The position numbers and the translations under genes are program-made. From Micropterix aruncella (Eukaryota; Arthropoda; Insecta; Lepidoptera; Micropterigidae): 64,000 nucleotides of DNA. Of the stretch, positions 47,317-58,640 are shown one piece after another. The notes beneath the pieces are model-generated. The model was not told where the DNA came from. It made no database searches and worked only from the letters and a program-made list of their open reading frames with translations. The stretch's first letter is position 1. Every line of letters starts with the position of its first letter. The DNA is taken from assembly GCA_944548615.1 (NCBI GenBank), contig OX155961.1, positions 25,616,469 through 25,680,468 of the forward strand. The letters run 5' to 3'.

Positions 47317-48798
47317 TCCCTTCGGAGGCCCTTCGGCGGCTTTACGGCCCCGTGGTGGTCTCCGGAAATATCCGACCTTCGCAGGTGCTTCCGGCAAGCT
47401 TACCGCCGCATGGGGGAAGCCCGCGGGGGTTCTCTTCCCCCTGAGCGTGTAGAGGTACTTCGGGAGTCCCTGAGATCGGCTAGGAGCGTCTACCACGCCG
47501 CTATTAGGCGTGCCAAGACTGATTCCTGGCGTACATGGGTTAGCGAAGTTGGGAATGCAAACCCATGGGACATGAAGAACGTCATCGACAAAGGTGCCAA
47601 GCGGGGTGGGAACTACCTCTCTAGCATTGTCGAGAGTACTTCCGCCCCGCTTGACACCGAAGGCACTCTTTCAGTTCTCCTCGGTTCTTTGTGTCCATCG
47701 GATCGGAATGACAATAACGATCCCCACCACGCGCAGCTGCGGCGGCTTATTGCCGTAGACTCGCGCGTACCTGATCTGTTAGAGGTAACAGCGGACGAGG
47801 TCGGCACCATCATCGGGTCGCTATCGCGCAGAAAGGCACCGGGGATAGACAATTTTACGTCTGATATAGTGAAGCGGGTGTGGGAATTCGCAAGATGGGA
47901 GGTGACTGTCCTGATGCAGAAATGCATTAGGGACGGTCATTTCCCATTATGCTGGAAGGCTGGCCTCCTGCGGGTGATTCCCAAAGGTAACGACAAGCCG
48001 CGCTCGGATCCGAAAGCGTACAGGCCCATCACGCTCCTTCCCATAATGGGTAAGGTGCTCGAAGTGCTTGTGCGCGAACGGCTGGAGAGGACTCTGTCTC
48101 CCCAGAACGAGCGTCAGTTTGGCTTTACCCGAGGGAAAAGCACGGAGGACGCCATCCTGTTTGCGAAGAACTGGGTCCGCAACTACGACGGCCGCTACGT
48201 GGTAGGCGTATTTTTGGATATCTCCGGTGCATTCGACAACGCGTGGTGGCCGATGCTTATATGCAAGCTTCGCGCCCGCCTGTGCCCGAACAATTTGTTG
48301 AAAGTAGTGAGGAGCTACTTTTCAGACAGATCTGTCACTCTGAGGTACGGCCCGACCAGCGTCACCAAAACCCCGACTATGGGCTGTCCACAGGGGACAG
48401 TGTTGGGTCCTAGCCTTTGGAACATTCTCTTTGATGATTTCCTCGGTCTATCTTACCCGGAGGGGTGCACCGTCAGCGCTTATGCAGACGACGCTCTTCT
48501 CCTGGTGGGCGGCAGGAGTCGCGCAGAGGTCGAGAGAAGGGTGGCTGACTCGCTGGACCTGATCCTCGGATGGGGTCAGCGAAACAGACTCACCTTCTCT
48601 CCGACGAAAACTCAGGCGCTTCTCCTGAAGGGACATCTTAAGCGGAACCCTGTCATCAGGATGAACGGTCGCCCGGTATCCTTCCCGGCCACCGTTCGAT
48701 ACCTGGGGGTGACGCTTACGGCTTCCCTTTCCTTTCTTTCGCAAGCAAAGATTACAGCCGAAAAATCCCGGGATCTATTTTTGCGCTCCGTGGAGTGA
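47317..48798 (+). CDS. R1-clade LINE reverse transcriptase (5'-truncated)
   Basis: The frame is open from the insertion junction, so the methionine at 47410 is not the real start; 'APWWSPEISDLRRCFRQAYR' upstream of it is a conserved pre-RT block. RT motifs in order: 'RRKAPGIDNFTSDIVKRVW', 'PKGNDKPRSDPKAYRPITLL', 'QFGFTRGKSTEDAI', 'GVFLDISGAFDNAWWPML', 'GCPQGTVLGPSLWNILFDDF', and the catalytic 'AYADDALLLVGG'. The endonuclease domain is absent through 5' truncation. A frame break near 48795 separates this part from the C-terminal region. The product would be membrane-free and act in the nucleus on chromatin if it were intact. Confidence 0.92.
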   Translation, partial: SLRRPFGGFTAPWWSPEISDLRRCFRQAYRRMGEARGGSLPPERVEVLRESLRSARSVYHAAIRRAKTDSWRTWVSEVGNANPWDMKNVIDKGAKRGGNYLSSIVESTSAPLDTEGTLSVLLGSLCPSDRNDNNDPHHAQLRRLIAVDSRVPDLLEVTADEVGTIIGSLSRRKAPGIDNFTSDIVKRVWEFARWEVTVLMQKCIRDGHFPLCWKAGLLRVIPKGNDKPRSDPKAYRPITLLPIMGKVLEVLVRERLERTLSPQNERQFGFTRGKSTEDAILFAKNWVRNYDGRYVVGVFLDISGAFDNAWWPMLICKLRARLCPNNLLKVVRSYFSDRSVTLRYGPTSVTKTPTMGCPQGTVLGPSLWNILFDDFLGLSYPEGCTVSAYADDALLLVGGRSRAEVERRVADSLDLILGWGQRNRLTFSPTKTQALLLKGHLKRNPVIRMNGRPVSFPATVRYLGVTLTASLSFLSQAKITAEKSRDLFLRSVE

Positions 48799-49570
48799 GT
48801 CGGGCTGACTGGGGAATTCGTTTCCCGGTGGTCATGACTATCTATAAGGGCGTCTTCGTCCCGCGTGCGACTTATGCCGCACGCGCTTGGACGGAGTCTG
48901 CTGTTCCTGGGACGACGCGTGTCGCGCTGCTGCGCGGACAGCGCATCCCTCTCGTGGCCGTGACCGCCCCGGGCGTACAGAACGACGTCCACTCTTGCGT
49001 TACCCGTCATCGCTGGCGTTCTGCCGATTGACCTGGAGATTCTGGAGCGTGCAGCGTTGTCGCGGTACCGCCGGGGCGAGACGGTAGTCCTTCATGGCCT
49101 GTCGATCGACCCGGTGGCGCACCGAGCTGGGGAGTTTGCCCGCCTGATTCGGGTGGAGTCCTTGCGTGTCTGGCAGGCTAGATGGGACGCCGGGGGTACG
49201 GGCCGCCTCACCCATTGCTTTTTCCCGTCCGTCGCAGTGCGGATGGCAAATTCGTTTCTGCGGTTCGACCACCATACCACGTAGCTGGTTGGGGGCCACG
49301 GAGAGTTCAGAGCCAAAATATTTGACTTTGGACTTGCCGATGACCCCCGGTGCGCCTGTGGGTATGGTCGCCAAACTGCGGAACACGTAATTTGGTCTTG
49401 CCCAATTCTAGCGGCTGCACGGGAGAAATTGATGGATGCAGTGGGCGCGTGCGTTGGGCGCTCTCCGATTTGGTACCCGGATCTTGTCAGTTGTAGGAGC
49501 TGCTTCCAGTCGTTTGGCGAGTTTGTGGAGCACTGGGTGGCTTCTTGGGAGAGCATGAGGCCTCGGGATA
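48799..49570 (+). pseudogene. R1-clade LINE, C-terminal region with frameshifts
   Basis: Continues the RT ORF in other frames: 'RADWGIRFPVVMTIYKGVFV' and 'YAARAWTESAVPG' from 48799, 'LSRYRRGETVVLHGLSIDPV' from about 49055, and 'GHGEFRAKIFDFGLADDPRC' from about 49297. The last part contains the zinc motif 'CACGYGRQTAEHVIWSCP' characteristic of R1-clade ORF2 C-termini, followed by 'SFGEFVEHWVASWESMRPR'. At least three frame changes show decay since insertion. Confidence 0.85.
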
Positions 49571-50078
49571 CCCCCAGGGGGTACCCTCTTCCTTGGTGGC
49601 GTGATTCGGCGGCTACTTCCAGCCCGAAGTGCCCGTCTTTGTGTCCGTCTCTTTACCGCCCCGAGGGGCGTTTTGGAGGATCCAGGGATTCCTCCCCCCC
49701 GTGGCTGCTCCGAGACCTGCCCACGGACCGTGCGCCTCCACCATCATCGTTTCTGGAGCGTCCTCTACCCCGCTTACCGGCCCTAAATTTATGATATTTG
49801 TTGTTTTTTTTTCTTTTGTGAATATGGTAAATTTAGTATTATTTTTGTAAATTTTTCTTTTGTAAATATCTTTTATTATAAATAAATGGGTTCTCGGGGT
49901 GGTACGGGGGGGGGGGTGGTTTGCCCTATTTCAGCCCCTGCGCGTTCTACCCTTCTGGTACGTGCAGGGTTGTCGTAGCACGACATCCCGGGCAGACAAG
50001 ACGACCCTCGTCGTTATAACTGCCCGGACGGTGGGCGGGGTTTGCTGCCCTCACCTATCGCCTTGAAACTCTTAACTA

Positions 50079-50300
50079 TTAGTCAGAGTGCACAGTCGAT
50101 TAGCTTACGCCGCACGGTGCGCAGACCGTCCAGGAGCGCCAGAAGGTTGATTCCCAGGGGAAACTAACCATAAGGCCAGAGTCCTACCCAGGCTCGTTTT
50201 TCATGCGTGGAGGCCGTCGGATAGGTGTTGGCCCGTGAGTGTGACCAACCGTGAACAGAATGGGTCTTCGTGGCTAACTCAGCAAGGGCCCATTAACTCC
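50079..50300 (+). repeat. RepA repeat, part after the R1 insertion
   Basis: 'TTAGTCAGAGTGCACAGTCG' to 'AGCAAGGGCCCATTAACTCC', the 3' third of RepA. Confidence 0.88.
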
Positions 50301-50361
50301 CAAATTGATCAGATTGCTCGAATTGATCAGTCGATTTCGAAGTCTTTTTCATGCTATCTTA

Positions 50362-50490
50362 GGGAGCGGTCAAATATTACGCAAGCATAATTTTGGTAGT
50401 TGTTGACCCCCCCCCCCCCCCCATATAAGTAAAAAAAGCATCTGGATAACCCCCCCCCCCCTTCAACGCTCACCCACTAAGTAAAAACCT
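50362..50490. repeat. Repeat with two poly-C runs
   Basis: 'GGAGCGGTCAAATATTACGC', then a C-run (50408-50423), 'ATATAAGTAAAAAAAGCATC', and a second C-run (50451-50461). It resembles a dispersed insect repeat but no ends are defined. Confidence 0.45.
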
Positions 50491-51480
50491 AGTAGTATAT
50501 GCCTTTATCAATCTGTGCCATCTTTCAGCGATGGCCAGGCAGTTCGGCCAGGCCAGCCTTCGCTTTGAGACGAATTAAAATTCCATGCGAGGAATTCAAT
50601 TATTTACTGGAGACATTTTTGACGCGTCAACGCGGCCGGCGCTTCGCGACGCGATGTAGGAGCTACGCCTTCTAAAGACAATAGTAGATAGGCTGTAAAT
50701 AACATTTATGCCACTCGTATGACGCGATCAGATGATTTGGACACTGTCTTACGGTTTACCCTCACGCATACTCGTAGCGTACTCTGTCCTCCACTAAAAA
50801 AAAAGTACATTTTTGTATGCTTGCATTTTTTCCTTCATTACTTTGAGATAGAACGTCTGTCGGATATACCATTCTAATTTTTATTTTTTACTTGCACAGC
50901 AGTTATATTATTATAAGTAATATTTTTAAAAAATATTTAGGAAATCATACACAATTATAGATTTATAAATACACTAAAAAATAATTAGAATAATTATTAA
51001 TTTTAAAAGCGTTACGTTAAAAAACATAAAGATTAATTAAAAATAACACAGATTACGAATTACCATAAAATTATGGAAATTACATTAAACTACTTAATAA
51101 AACTAAAACACCTAAAATATTACTATTACGTAAGGGGCCTGTGTTTGGGTTGTGTGTGTGTGAGTGTGTTGAGTATGTGGAAGTGGAGTGTGAGCGTATA
51201 TAATAGAAATAATAGCGTATATAAATTATAATAATAGTAATAATTATCATTATAATAGCTAAAAATAATCAGTTTACTGTATTGGCTTATGTGCTTATTT
51301 TCATAAGTGCTTATGAAATTATTAAATTTATGAATACCATTTAATTGCGCAATATCAAGCTAACAGTAGCATGTGAGTACTCCATTTCTGATTTTATTTG
51401 TTATAAAATGTGGCAATCAAAAATGGTCAAATTGGCACGTGATCTCCTTGGATATTGATCTCGGAATCAGTTACAGCGTC
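50491..51480. other. AT-rich sequence, no gene seen
   Basis: Includes a (GT)n-like stretch near 51145-51175. No supported gene. Confidence 0.4.
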
Positions 51481-51484
51481 CATT

Positions 51485-51660
51485 TTGTAGCGTTGTTGTC
51501 GAAGTTAAGCAGCGTTGGGCGCGGTCAATACTTGGATGGGTGACCGCCTGAGTGTTTGACTGTGTGATGCTATAAACGCCCATCTAGAAGATGTTGCCGA
51601 TAGTAAAAAAGGCGGGTTTCACGAAAAGGGATCAAGCCGTGTGGGCAAAAAATAAATTTA
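51485..51660 (+). repeat. 5S rRNA-derived SINE, well preserved copy
   Basis: 'GAAGTTAAGCAGCGTTGGGC' followed by 'GCGGTCAATACTTGGATGGG' and 'TGACCGCCTG' matches the central part of insect 5S rRNA with the box A and box C promoter elements nearly intact. The body after it ('TGTTTGACTGTGTGATGCTA') is shared with the copy at 2642. The 5' third of 5S is not recognisable. An A-rich 3' end lies near 51640-51660. Confidence 0.8.
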
Positions 51661-52120
51661 AAAAATTAATCGAATATGCCATTTATTATTTTATAAAGCA
51701 TAAAGCGTATGTTATGTTGCGATGATAAGATAGCGCATATATTTTAAATAATAAGGCTGCCTCATTTTATTATTACAAAAACTTTTGGTTAAGAAATTTA
51801 AATACTTTTTAGTTTGTTATTTTTAATTTTGTGGTCTGTTAATATGAATATGTAATCGAAGGCGTTTGAGATAAACAGGTAGATCACACAAATATTCAAT
51901 AATAAGTATTTAATATTCATACAATATTGTACAAAAACGTTTTAACTATTTCTTAAGAGGGACGTCAAAAAAAGTGATGTTGAGTTACAAAACCTTTAGG
52001 ACCATACAAAAAGAAATACTTGCAGGCATATCAACTGATTTTCTGCAGTTTTTTTGAAAGAGGAATTATTTGCTTGCATCTTGCCGAAGCGTGTTGGCGA
52101 AACTGAAAAACATCGGTTGG
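51661..52120. other. AT-rich sequence, no gene seen
   Basis: No feature recognised. Confidence 0.4.
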
Positions 52121-52124
52121 GTAT

Positions 52125-52440
52125 CCCCAAGACATTCCCGGCAGGCAGACAACCCCCATGTTCCAAACCCCCTTACCCTCCGACCCCTTGTATATTAATC
52201 ACCCCTCCCCTTCGACCCCCTCTTCCCTCCCATAAATCTCCCCCCTCCTAACCTACCCCTAAGGTTACCCACTCCTCAAACACCCTTCTCCCTCCCTGCA
52301 AACCCGTCTTCCACCCTTCTCCCTACCTCTCCCCCACTTCATCTACCCACCCCCTCCCCAGATGAAGCGTTTGGGCGCTATTGTGGAAAAATACACACAT
52401 ACATACAGACACACAGATAGACACACAGCCACACAGAAGT
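52125..52440 (+). repeat. C-rich strand-asymmetric tract and ACAG-type repeat
   Basis: 52130-52360 is almost purely pyrimidine with many CCC/CCCC runs (CCCCCTTACCCTCCGACCCC type). It runs into 'GAAGCGTTTGGGCGCTATTG' and the ACAC/ACAG tract (52392-52437). The proline-rich frame at 52054-52251 is an artefact of composition. Confidence 0.7.
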
Positions 52441-52551
52441 GCGTCCACAATGCTTTCCTTGCCAGAAAAGTTAAAAACGGAATTTCGCGCGTTTGCTTGA
52501 AAAAAAATTGTACGGAGCGACTATCATAAAACTTACGAGATACATTAAGGG

Positions 52552-52850
52552 TTGATTGTCCCCCATATTTTACAGTTGCACGTTGGTGTGCTGGATTTAG
52601 GTGTGAGACAACTTCAAGTAACCATAACCCCAGGTCTGATCGTCTACGACGGTCAGTCACTGAGAAATTGTTTCAAAATTGTTTTGGAAGGTCGACGTGT
52701 CGCGGTCCGTTTTATTGTTGAAAAAGTGAAAATTTCGACAGGTAGTGCACGTAGTATTTTGCATGATCGCTTAGGGATAAAAAAAACGTACGTGCACGCT
52801 GGGTTCCAACATGCTTAAGGACGCGCAGAAATAGTTTACTTCGATTATAT
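52552..52850 (+). pseudogene. Mariner-family transposase remnant
   Basis: The frame contains 'GRRVAVRFIVEKVKISTGSA' and 'RSILHDRLGIKK', matching the second helix-turn-helix of mariner transposases (usual form: I-A-x-x-x-x-I-S-x-G-S-x-x-x-I-L-x-x-x-L-x-M-x-K). After a frameshift in the A-run at 52781-52787, the next frame reads 'RARWVP', the invariant block that normally follows. The DDD catalytic domain is missing and no terminal repeats were found. An old, dead fragment. Confidence 0.75.
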
Positions 52851-52860
52851 ATTTTTTATC

Positions 52861-54668
<1,808 letters not shown>

Positions 54669-54669
54669 T

Positions 54670-55045
54670 AAGTACTAGAGCTGTCGACTACAAAGGGCGA
54701 ACCAGTCACCTCAGGAAGTTTTAACGAAATTTGATCGTTCTGTCTCCCGTGAGGTGAGCGCAGAAGACTTAGGACAAAAAAGTCCACCGTCAAGCTCCGC
54801 CTGCGAGATAGCCAGGTATGTTACCCAGCGGGCCGACACTCGCGCCCTTACTATCAGTTGCAACCAGATTACTCCTGTCTCGCGACAGGTTACGAGTTCG
54901 AGGTCTTCTCCTTTGCTTAGCGGTGAAACGGTGTCTACCGAATCTATCGCGGACCACGGCATCGTTCACCCGGAATCGGGTAGCTGATGGTCGTTTCAAG
55001 AGCAGTCGCCGTAAGGTGAACAACTACCCCCGCTCTATAGGAGAC
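54670..55045 (+). repeat. RepA repeat, 5' half
   Basis: From 'CTGTCGACTACAAAGGGCGA' to 'CCCCCGCTCTATAGGAGACA', with small internal deletions. The next copy starts immediately after, at 'GATGTCAACCACAACGGGCG'. Confidence 0.85.
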
Positions 55046-55707
55046 ATATTGAGATGTCAACCACAACGGGCGAACCCGTCACCGCAGGACGTTTTAACGA
55101 TTCATCGTTCTATCGACCGTGCAGTGAGCGTAGAAGACTTTGGACATAACAAATCCGCCGTCTAGCTACGCCACAACCCGTTAGAGTCCAACGCCTTACC
55201 GCGAGTAGCCAGGTATGTTACCTGGCGGGCGGCACTCGCGCCCTAACTACCAATTGTGACCAGATTTCTCCGGTCTCTCGATTGGTTCCGAGTTCGAGGT
55301 CGCTTGCGCGGTCCTCTCCCTTACGAAGCGGTGAAACGGAGTATACCGAATCTATCATGGACCAAGGCGTCCTTTGCCCGACTCTGAACCGGGATCGGAT
55401 GGCCAATGGTCATTTCAAGAGCAGTCGCCGTAAGGTAGACAACTACCCCCGCTCTATAGGAAACAATACAGTTCCCAGACTCCCCCGATTGTTAGTCGGA
55501 GAGCACAATCGATTGGCTTGCGCCGCTCGGTGCGCAGACCGTCCAGGAGCGCCAGAGGATTGATTCCCAGGGGAGACTGGTTGACCCAGTGTCCTACCCA
55601 GGCTCCGCACCCCATGCGTGGAGGCCATCGGATGGGTGTTGACCCGTGAGTGTGACGGACCCTGAAACAGAGTGGGTCTTCGTGGCCAACTCAGCAAGGG
55701 CCCATTA
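55046..55707 (+). repeat. RepA repeat, longest uninterrupted copy
   Basis: Best reference copy. Order of conserved blocks: CAACGGGCGAACCCGTCACC; the GCGTAGAAGACTTTGG block; 'GCGCCCTAACTACCAATTGT'; 'GGTTCCGAGTTCGAGGTCGC'; 'CCCGCTCTATAGGAAACA'; 'GTTAGTCGGAGAGCACAATC'; 'GCGCAGACCGTCCAGGAGCG'; and 'AACTCAGCAAGGGCCCATTA'. No frame is conserved across copies, so it is probably non-coding. No inverted or direct terminal repeats found. Confidence 0.88.
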
Positions 55708-55950
55708 GCTCTATAGGAGACAGTAATATTTCCAGACTCCCCGACTGTTAGTCAGAATGCACAATCGTTTCACTGACGCCGCACGTTGCACAAACCGTCC
55801 AGGGGGGCCAGAAGATTGATTCCCGGGTGAAAGTAGCCCTCAGGCCAGAGTCCTGCCCGGGCTCGCACTTCATGCGTGGATGCCGCCGGGTGGGTGTTGA
55901 CCCGTGATGTGAGTCTTCGTGGTCAACTCCAACAGAGCCCATTAGCTTTC
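55708..55950 (+). repeat. RepA repeat, 3' third
   Basis: Picks up at 'CTCTATAGGAGACAGTAATA' and follows RepA to 'CAACAGAGCCCATTAGCT', directly joined to the previous copy and more diverged. Confidence 0.8.
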
Positions 55951-56059
55951 TAAACCCAAACTCGAATTTCAATTATGATGTATCTATGTACTATTTAATT
56001 ACTATGGCCAATCTCCTATTCTTGTTTATTCTAGGCACATCCTGCTCTTCTTCCTACTC

Positions 56060-56290
56060 ACTCGCCCAGCCAGCGTGCTGCGATGTTCTGCAAACATGAT
56101 TAAATTCTTCGAATTGCATTGAATGCGACTATTATTTTCCCTCCTTCAGTGGAATGTCCCACTCTCAATAGACTGCATTTGCAATGAAAGTTCTCTACAA
56201 TTTAATGCAGTTGGCGTTCATTGACGTCGCTTGAGAAGATTCCAGATCTGAAAGCACATTTTATCCTAGATAAACTAGGGTAATGTCTCC
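56060..56290 (+). repeat. RepB repeat, 5' part
   Basis: 'GAATGCGACTATTATTTTCC', 'CAATTTAATGCAGTTGGCGT' and 'TTTTATCCTAGATAAACTA' correspond to 61440-61640. The rest of this copy may continue at 58155 after an interruption. Confidence 0.6.
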
Positions 56291-57362
56291 AGTGAATGAA
56301 CGAACCCCAATGAATGAATGAACAAAACGTCATTTTTGCCGAAAAATAAGAAAACAGTGAGTCTGAATAATACCTATTAGGTATTTTCTTTTAGCAACAT
56401 TTTTGTTTTGTAATATGGCAACACGCCTTATACCTGACACCCTTAACTTCAGACGTGATATTGACCTAAAGTTAACGTGTTCATCGTGTGATCTGTATTT
56501 ATGGGCTGTAATTTAAGACCCGAGGTGAGGCATTGTACTGTAGTCATAACCTTTTATTCAAATTTAAAGTTCAGTGAGAAACAGTTCCGTTCTTTGAATA
56601 ATCCATGGATCAGTAGTTTAGTTAAAACTAATTTCTTTTTTATTTTTGTCCATCATGAGTCGAAAATTGAGTGTTTTATTACTAGTTCACAAAAATGCAG
56701 AAAATTTGTTGTTAGGTTCGAAAGTTGAAAATATTTTTAGTACCCATGTCAATATAACTTAAAAGATTGTTGTAAAAATTATTCTGAAATACACACCGCA
56801 AAAAATGTTTTTGGGTGCTATGGTTGATTAATACCTATGCAATTGAAAGTTACTAATATAAATATTTACTGTTCATTTATTGGGTTTTATTATGTTCATT
56901 CACAGGAAATTTCTGTTCATTAACGTAGTCTTGACGTATTTTTTGATAAATTGTTGAAAAATTGTAATAATTGTTTGATAATTTTGATAAATTGTATTGT
57001 ATTGTATTGATATAAACCGTGCGTGTTACTCAACATATAGCGTAATTTCATAATCCTCCTAGAATACCTTAAAACATACATAACGAATAATAGCTATAAC
57101 AGAAATACGGGTCTTATTCGAAATTCGTAGTGAGGAGAGGGCCAAACACAAGCTGCACTCGTCTTGAAACTGAAATCGGAAATTAGTTCATGTGAACGAG
57201 ACAGAGCAGTGCATTTTACTTCACGAAGAAACGTAATCGGGCCCATTTTTTGCAATTAAAAATTAAAATACGAAAAGACGAGCATATTGACACGTGGCAA
57301 TATCTTGCAACTAACCTAATCATGCAGTGCACAGTGGTAAATGCTCACGTTGTGGAAGATAA
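56291..57362. other. Unassigned sequence
   Basis: No gene seen. The 75-codon frame at 56501-56728 has no recognised domain. AATGAATGAA repeats near 56295-56325. Confidence 0.4.
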
Positions 57363-57960
57363 TTAAACAACTAAATTATTCTGCATAAAGTACCAACTTA
57401 CTATATTTAAAACTAAGATTACACAAGGAGAGGGAATTGGGAGAGGAAGAAGAGAGAAAGGGAAGAGCTGGTTACAAGGAAGGTAATAGTTTTTAAAATG
57501 AGTCTTTAATGATTCTAAAGAAGGCCAATTTTGTATATTTGCTGAAGAAATCGTTCCAGAGTCTTGCACCGTACACACAGAAAGAGTATGAGTAAAAATC
57601 AGTATTATGACGATGAATTTTGATTAAATTATTAGAGGCTGGCCGAAATGCGAGGCCGTGGGAACCTAATGGTTCGAAAGCTCGTGGAGATAGGATGGTG
57701 TTGATTGGGAGAGTACACAATAGAGGAGAGCAAAAATATAAGCATGCCTCCTTTGGCGTACTGGCAACTACTTTAACCGCGCCTTATAATCGGACAAGTG
57801 ACCATATTTACGTAGGCCGAATATGAATCGTATGCATATAATTTGCAAAAGTTTAAGTTTGTTAATTAGTTCCTGCGGTGAATCGAGATAAGCCACATCT
57901 GCATATTCAAGAAAAGGTAAACGAAGAGACTGGGCAAGAGATTTCTTTGTGTCTATAAGT
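57363..57960 (-). pseudogene. LINE reverse transcriptase, C-terminal fragment
   Basis: On the minus strand 'LRLPFLEYADVAYLDSPQEL', then 'INKLKLLQIICIRFIFGLRK', an in-frame stop after 'YKARLK', 'CVYGARLWNDFF' and 'AFFRIIKDSF' follow the thumb-to-C-terminus layout of jockey/CR1-type LINE ORF2 proteins (L-Q-n-x-c-i-R-f-I-f, R-L-W-N). The RT core is absent and stops or frame changes are present. Clade uncertain. Confidence 0.7.
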
Positions 57961-58154
57961 CTCGTCTACAGCACTGCGTTTTAAAAGTCAAACTGAATCT
58001 CGCCAGTCAATGGCTATATTTGCGAAGCAGGGATAAGACAGGGATGCAGATTTAAAGTTATTATAACTATCCATGTTGCCCTCTCTTCAAAAAAAGATGC
58101 ACAATTTTTCGTTAATGAGCTAACAATTTTTCTAGAAAGTTTCTGAGTGAAATG

Positions 58155-58440
58155 AAGTAAAGTGTTTTGCTGCTGGTTCGTGCCAATAAATTAGCGCTGT
58201 GAACCGATAAAGGATTGCACAAAGTGTACACTGTATTTCAATCAGCGTGCAGCGACCGGGTTCGGCGATGCGAATAGCAGCCCGCTAAGAGCGTCGCTAT
58301 TAATTGAAACCGATGTGAAGCCGGCGAGTCGCACACGTCTTGACGATACTGTACAGCTGGCGGCGAGATTAAATGCCGCGCCACGCCCCGGCAAAGGTCG
58401 TGCAGGTACACTGCTGGTGTGCTCAGGCGGACGTGTTCCA
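58155..58440 (+). repeat. RepB repeat, conserved core (copy 1)
   Basis: 'TTCGTGCCAATAAATTAGCG', 'GGGTTCGGCGATGCGAATAG', 'GCCCGCTAAGAGCGTCGCTA' and 'GGCGGCGAGATTAAATGCCG'. The equivalents lie at 60252-60490 and 61794-62010. Both strands have shadow frames without domains. Confidence 0.8.
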
Positions 58441-58449
58441 TATAATACA

Positions 58450-58640
58450 ATATTCCAATGTGATACAATACTCATTCGCATAATACGCGAAATAAGGATG
58501 ACTTGCATCATGCGACTGAGTAAGGTTCGGAATACCTTTCTCTGCCAATCTTACTTATTCTACAACAAACTTCCATTTCACATCAGGGGCCTTGAGGAGG
58601 TTCACTTTAAGAAAAAGGTACAGGGTATTTTGATTTAAAA
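58450..58640 (+). pseudogene. LINE ORF2 C-terminal tail
   Basis: 'SKVRNTFLCQSYLFYNKLPF' followed by 'GLEEVHFKKKVQGILI' resembles the last residues of jockey-type LINE proteins (f-x-y-n-x-L-P...i-r...F-K...l-i). It adjoins the RepB core. An A-rich tail near 59125-59140 could be the 3' end. Confidence 0.5.

Larger units (their letters stand above)
47317..50078 (+). mobile_element. 5'-truncated R1-clade LINE inserted in RepA
   Basis: The element is flanked by ACTRTTAGTCAGAG (47303-47316 and 50075-50088, one mismatch), a 14 bp target duplication of the length usual for R1-type elements. It starts inside the linker between endonuclease and RT, includes RT and the C-terminal zinc motif, and ends with a GC-rich 3' region lacking a poly(A) tail. 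Overall GC is far above the surroundings. Confidence 0.88.

Noticed and set aside
48448..49556. Long minus-strand frames in the R1 region
   Set aside because: GC-rich antisense shadows of the R1 ORF; they carry no motifs, whereas the plus strand shows RT and zinc motifs.
52054..52251. Proline-rich frame
   Set aside because: Caused by the C-rich tract; no initiation context or domain.
54893..54912. 'GGTTACGAGTTCGAGGTC' resembling a tRNA B box
   Set aside because: Part of RepA in every copy (GGTTCCGAGTTCGAGG). No A box at the right distance and no cloverleaf could be formed.
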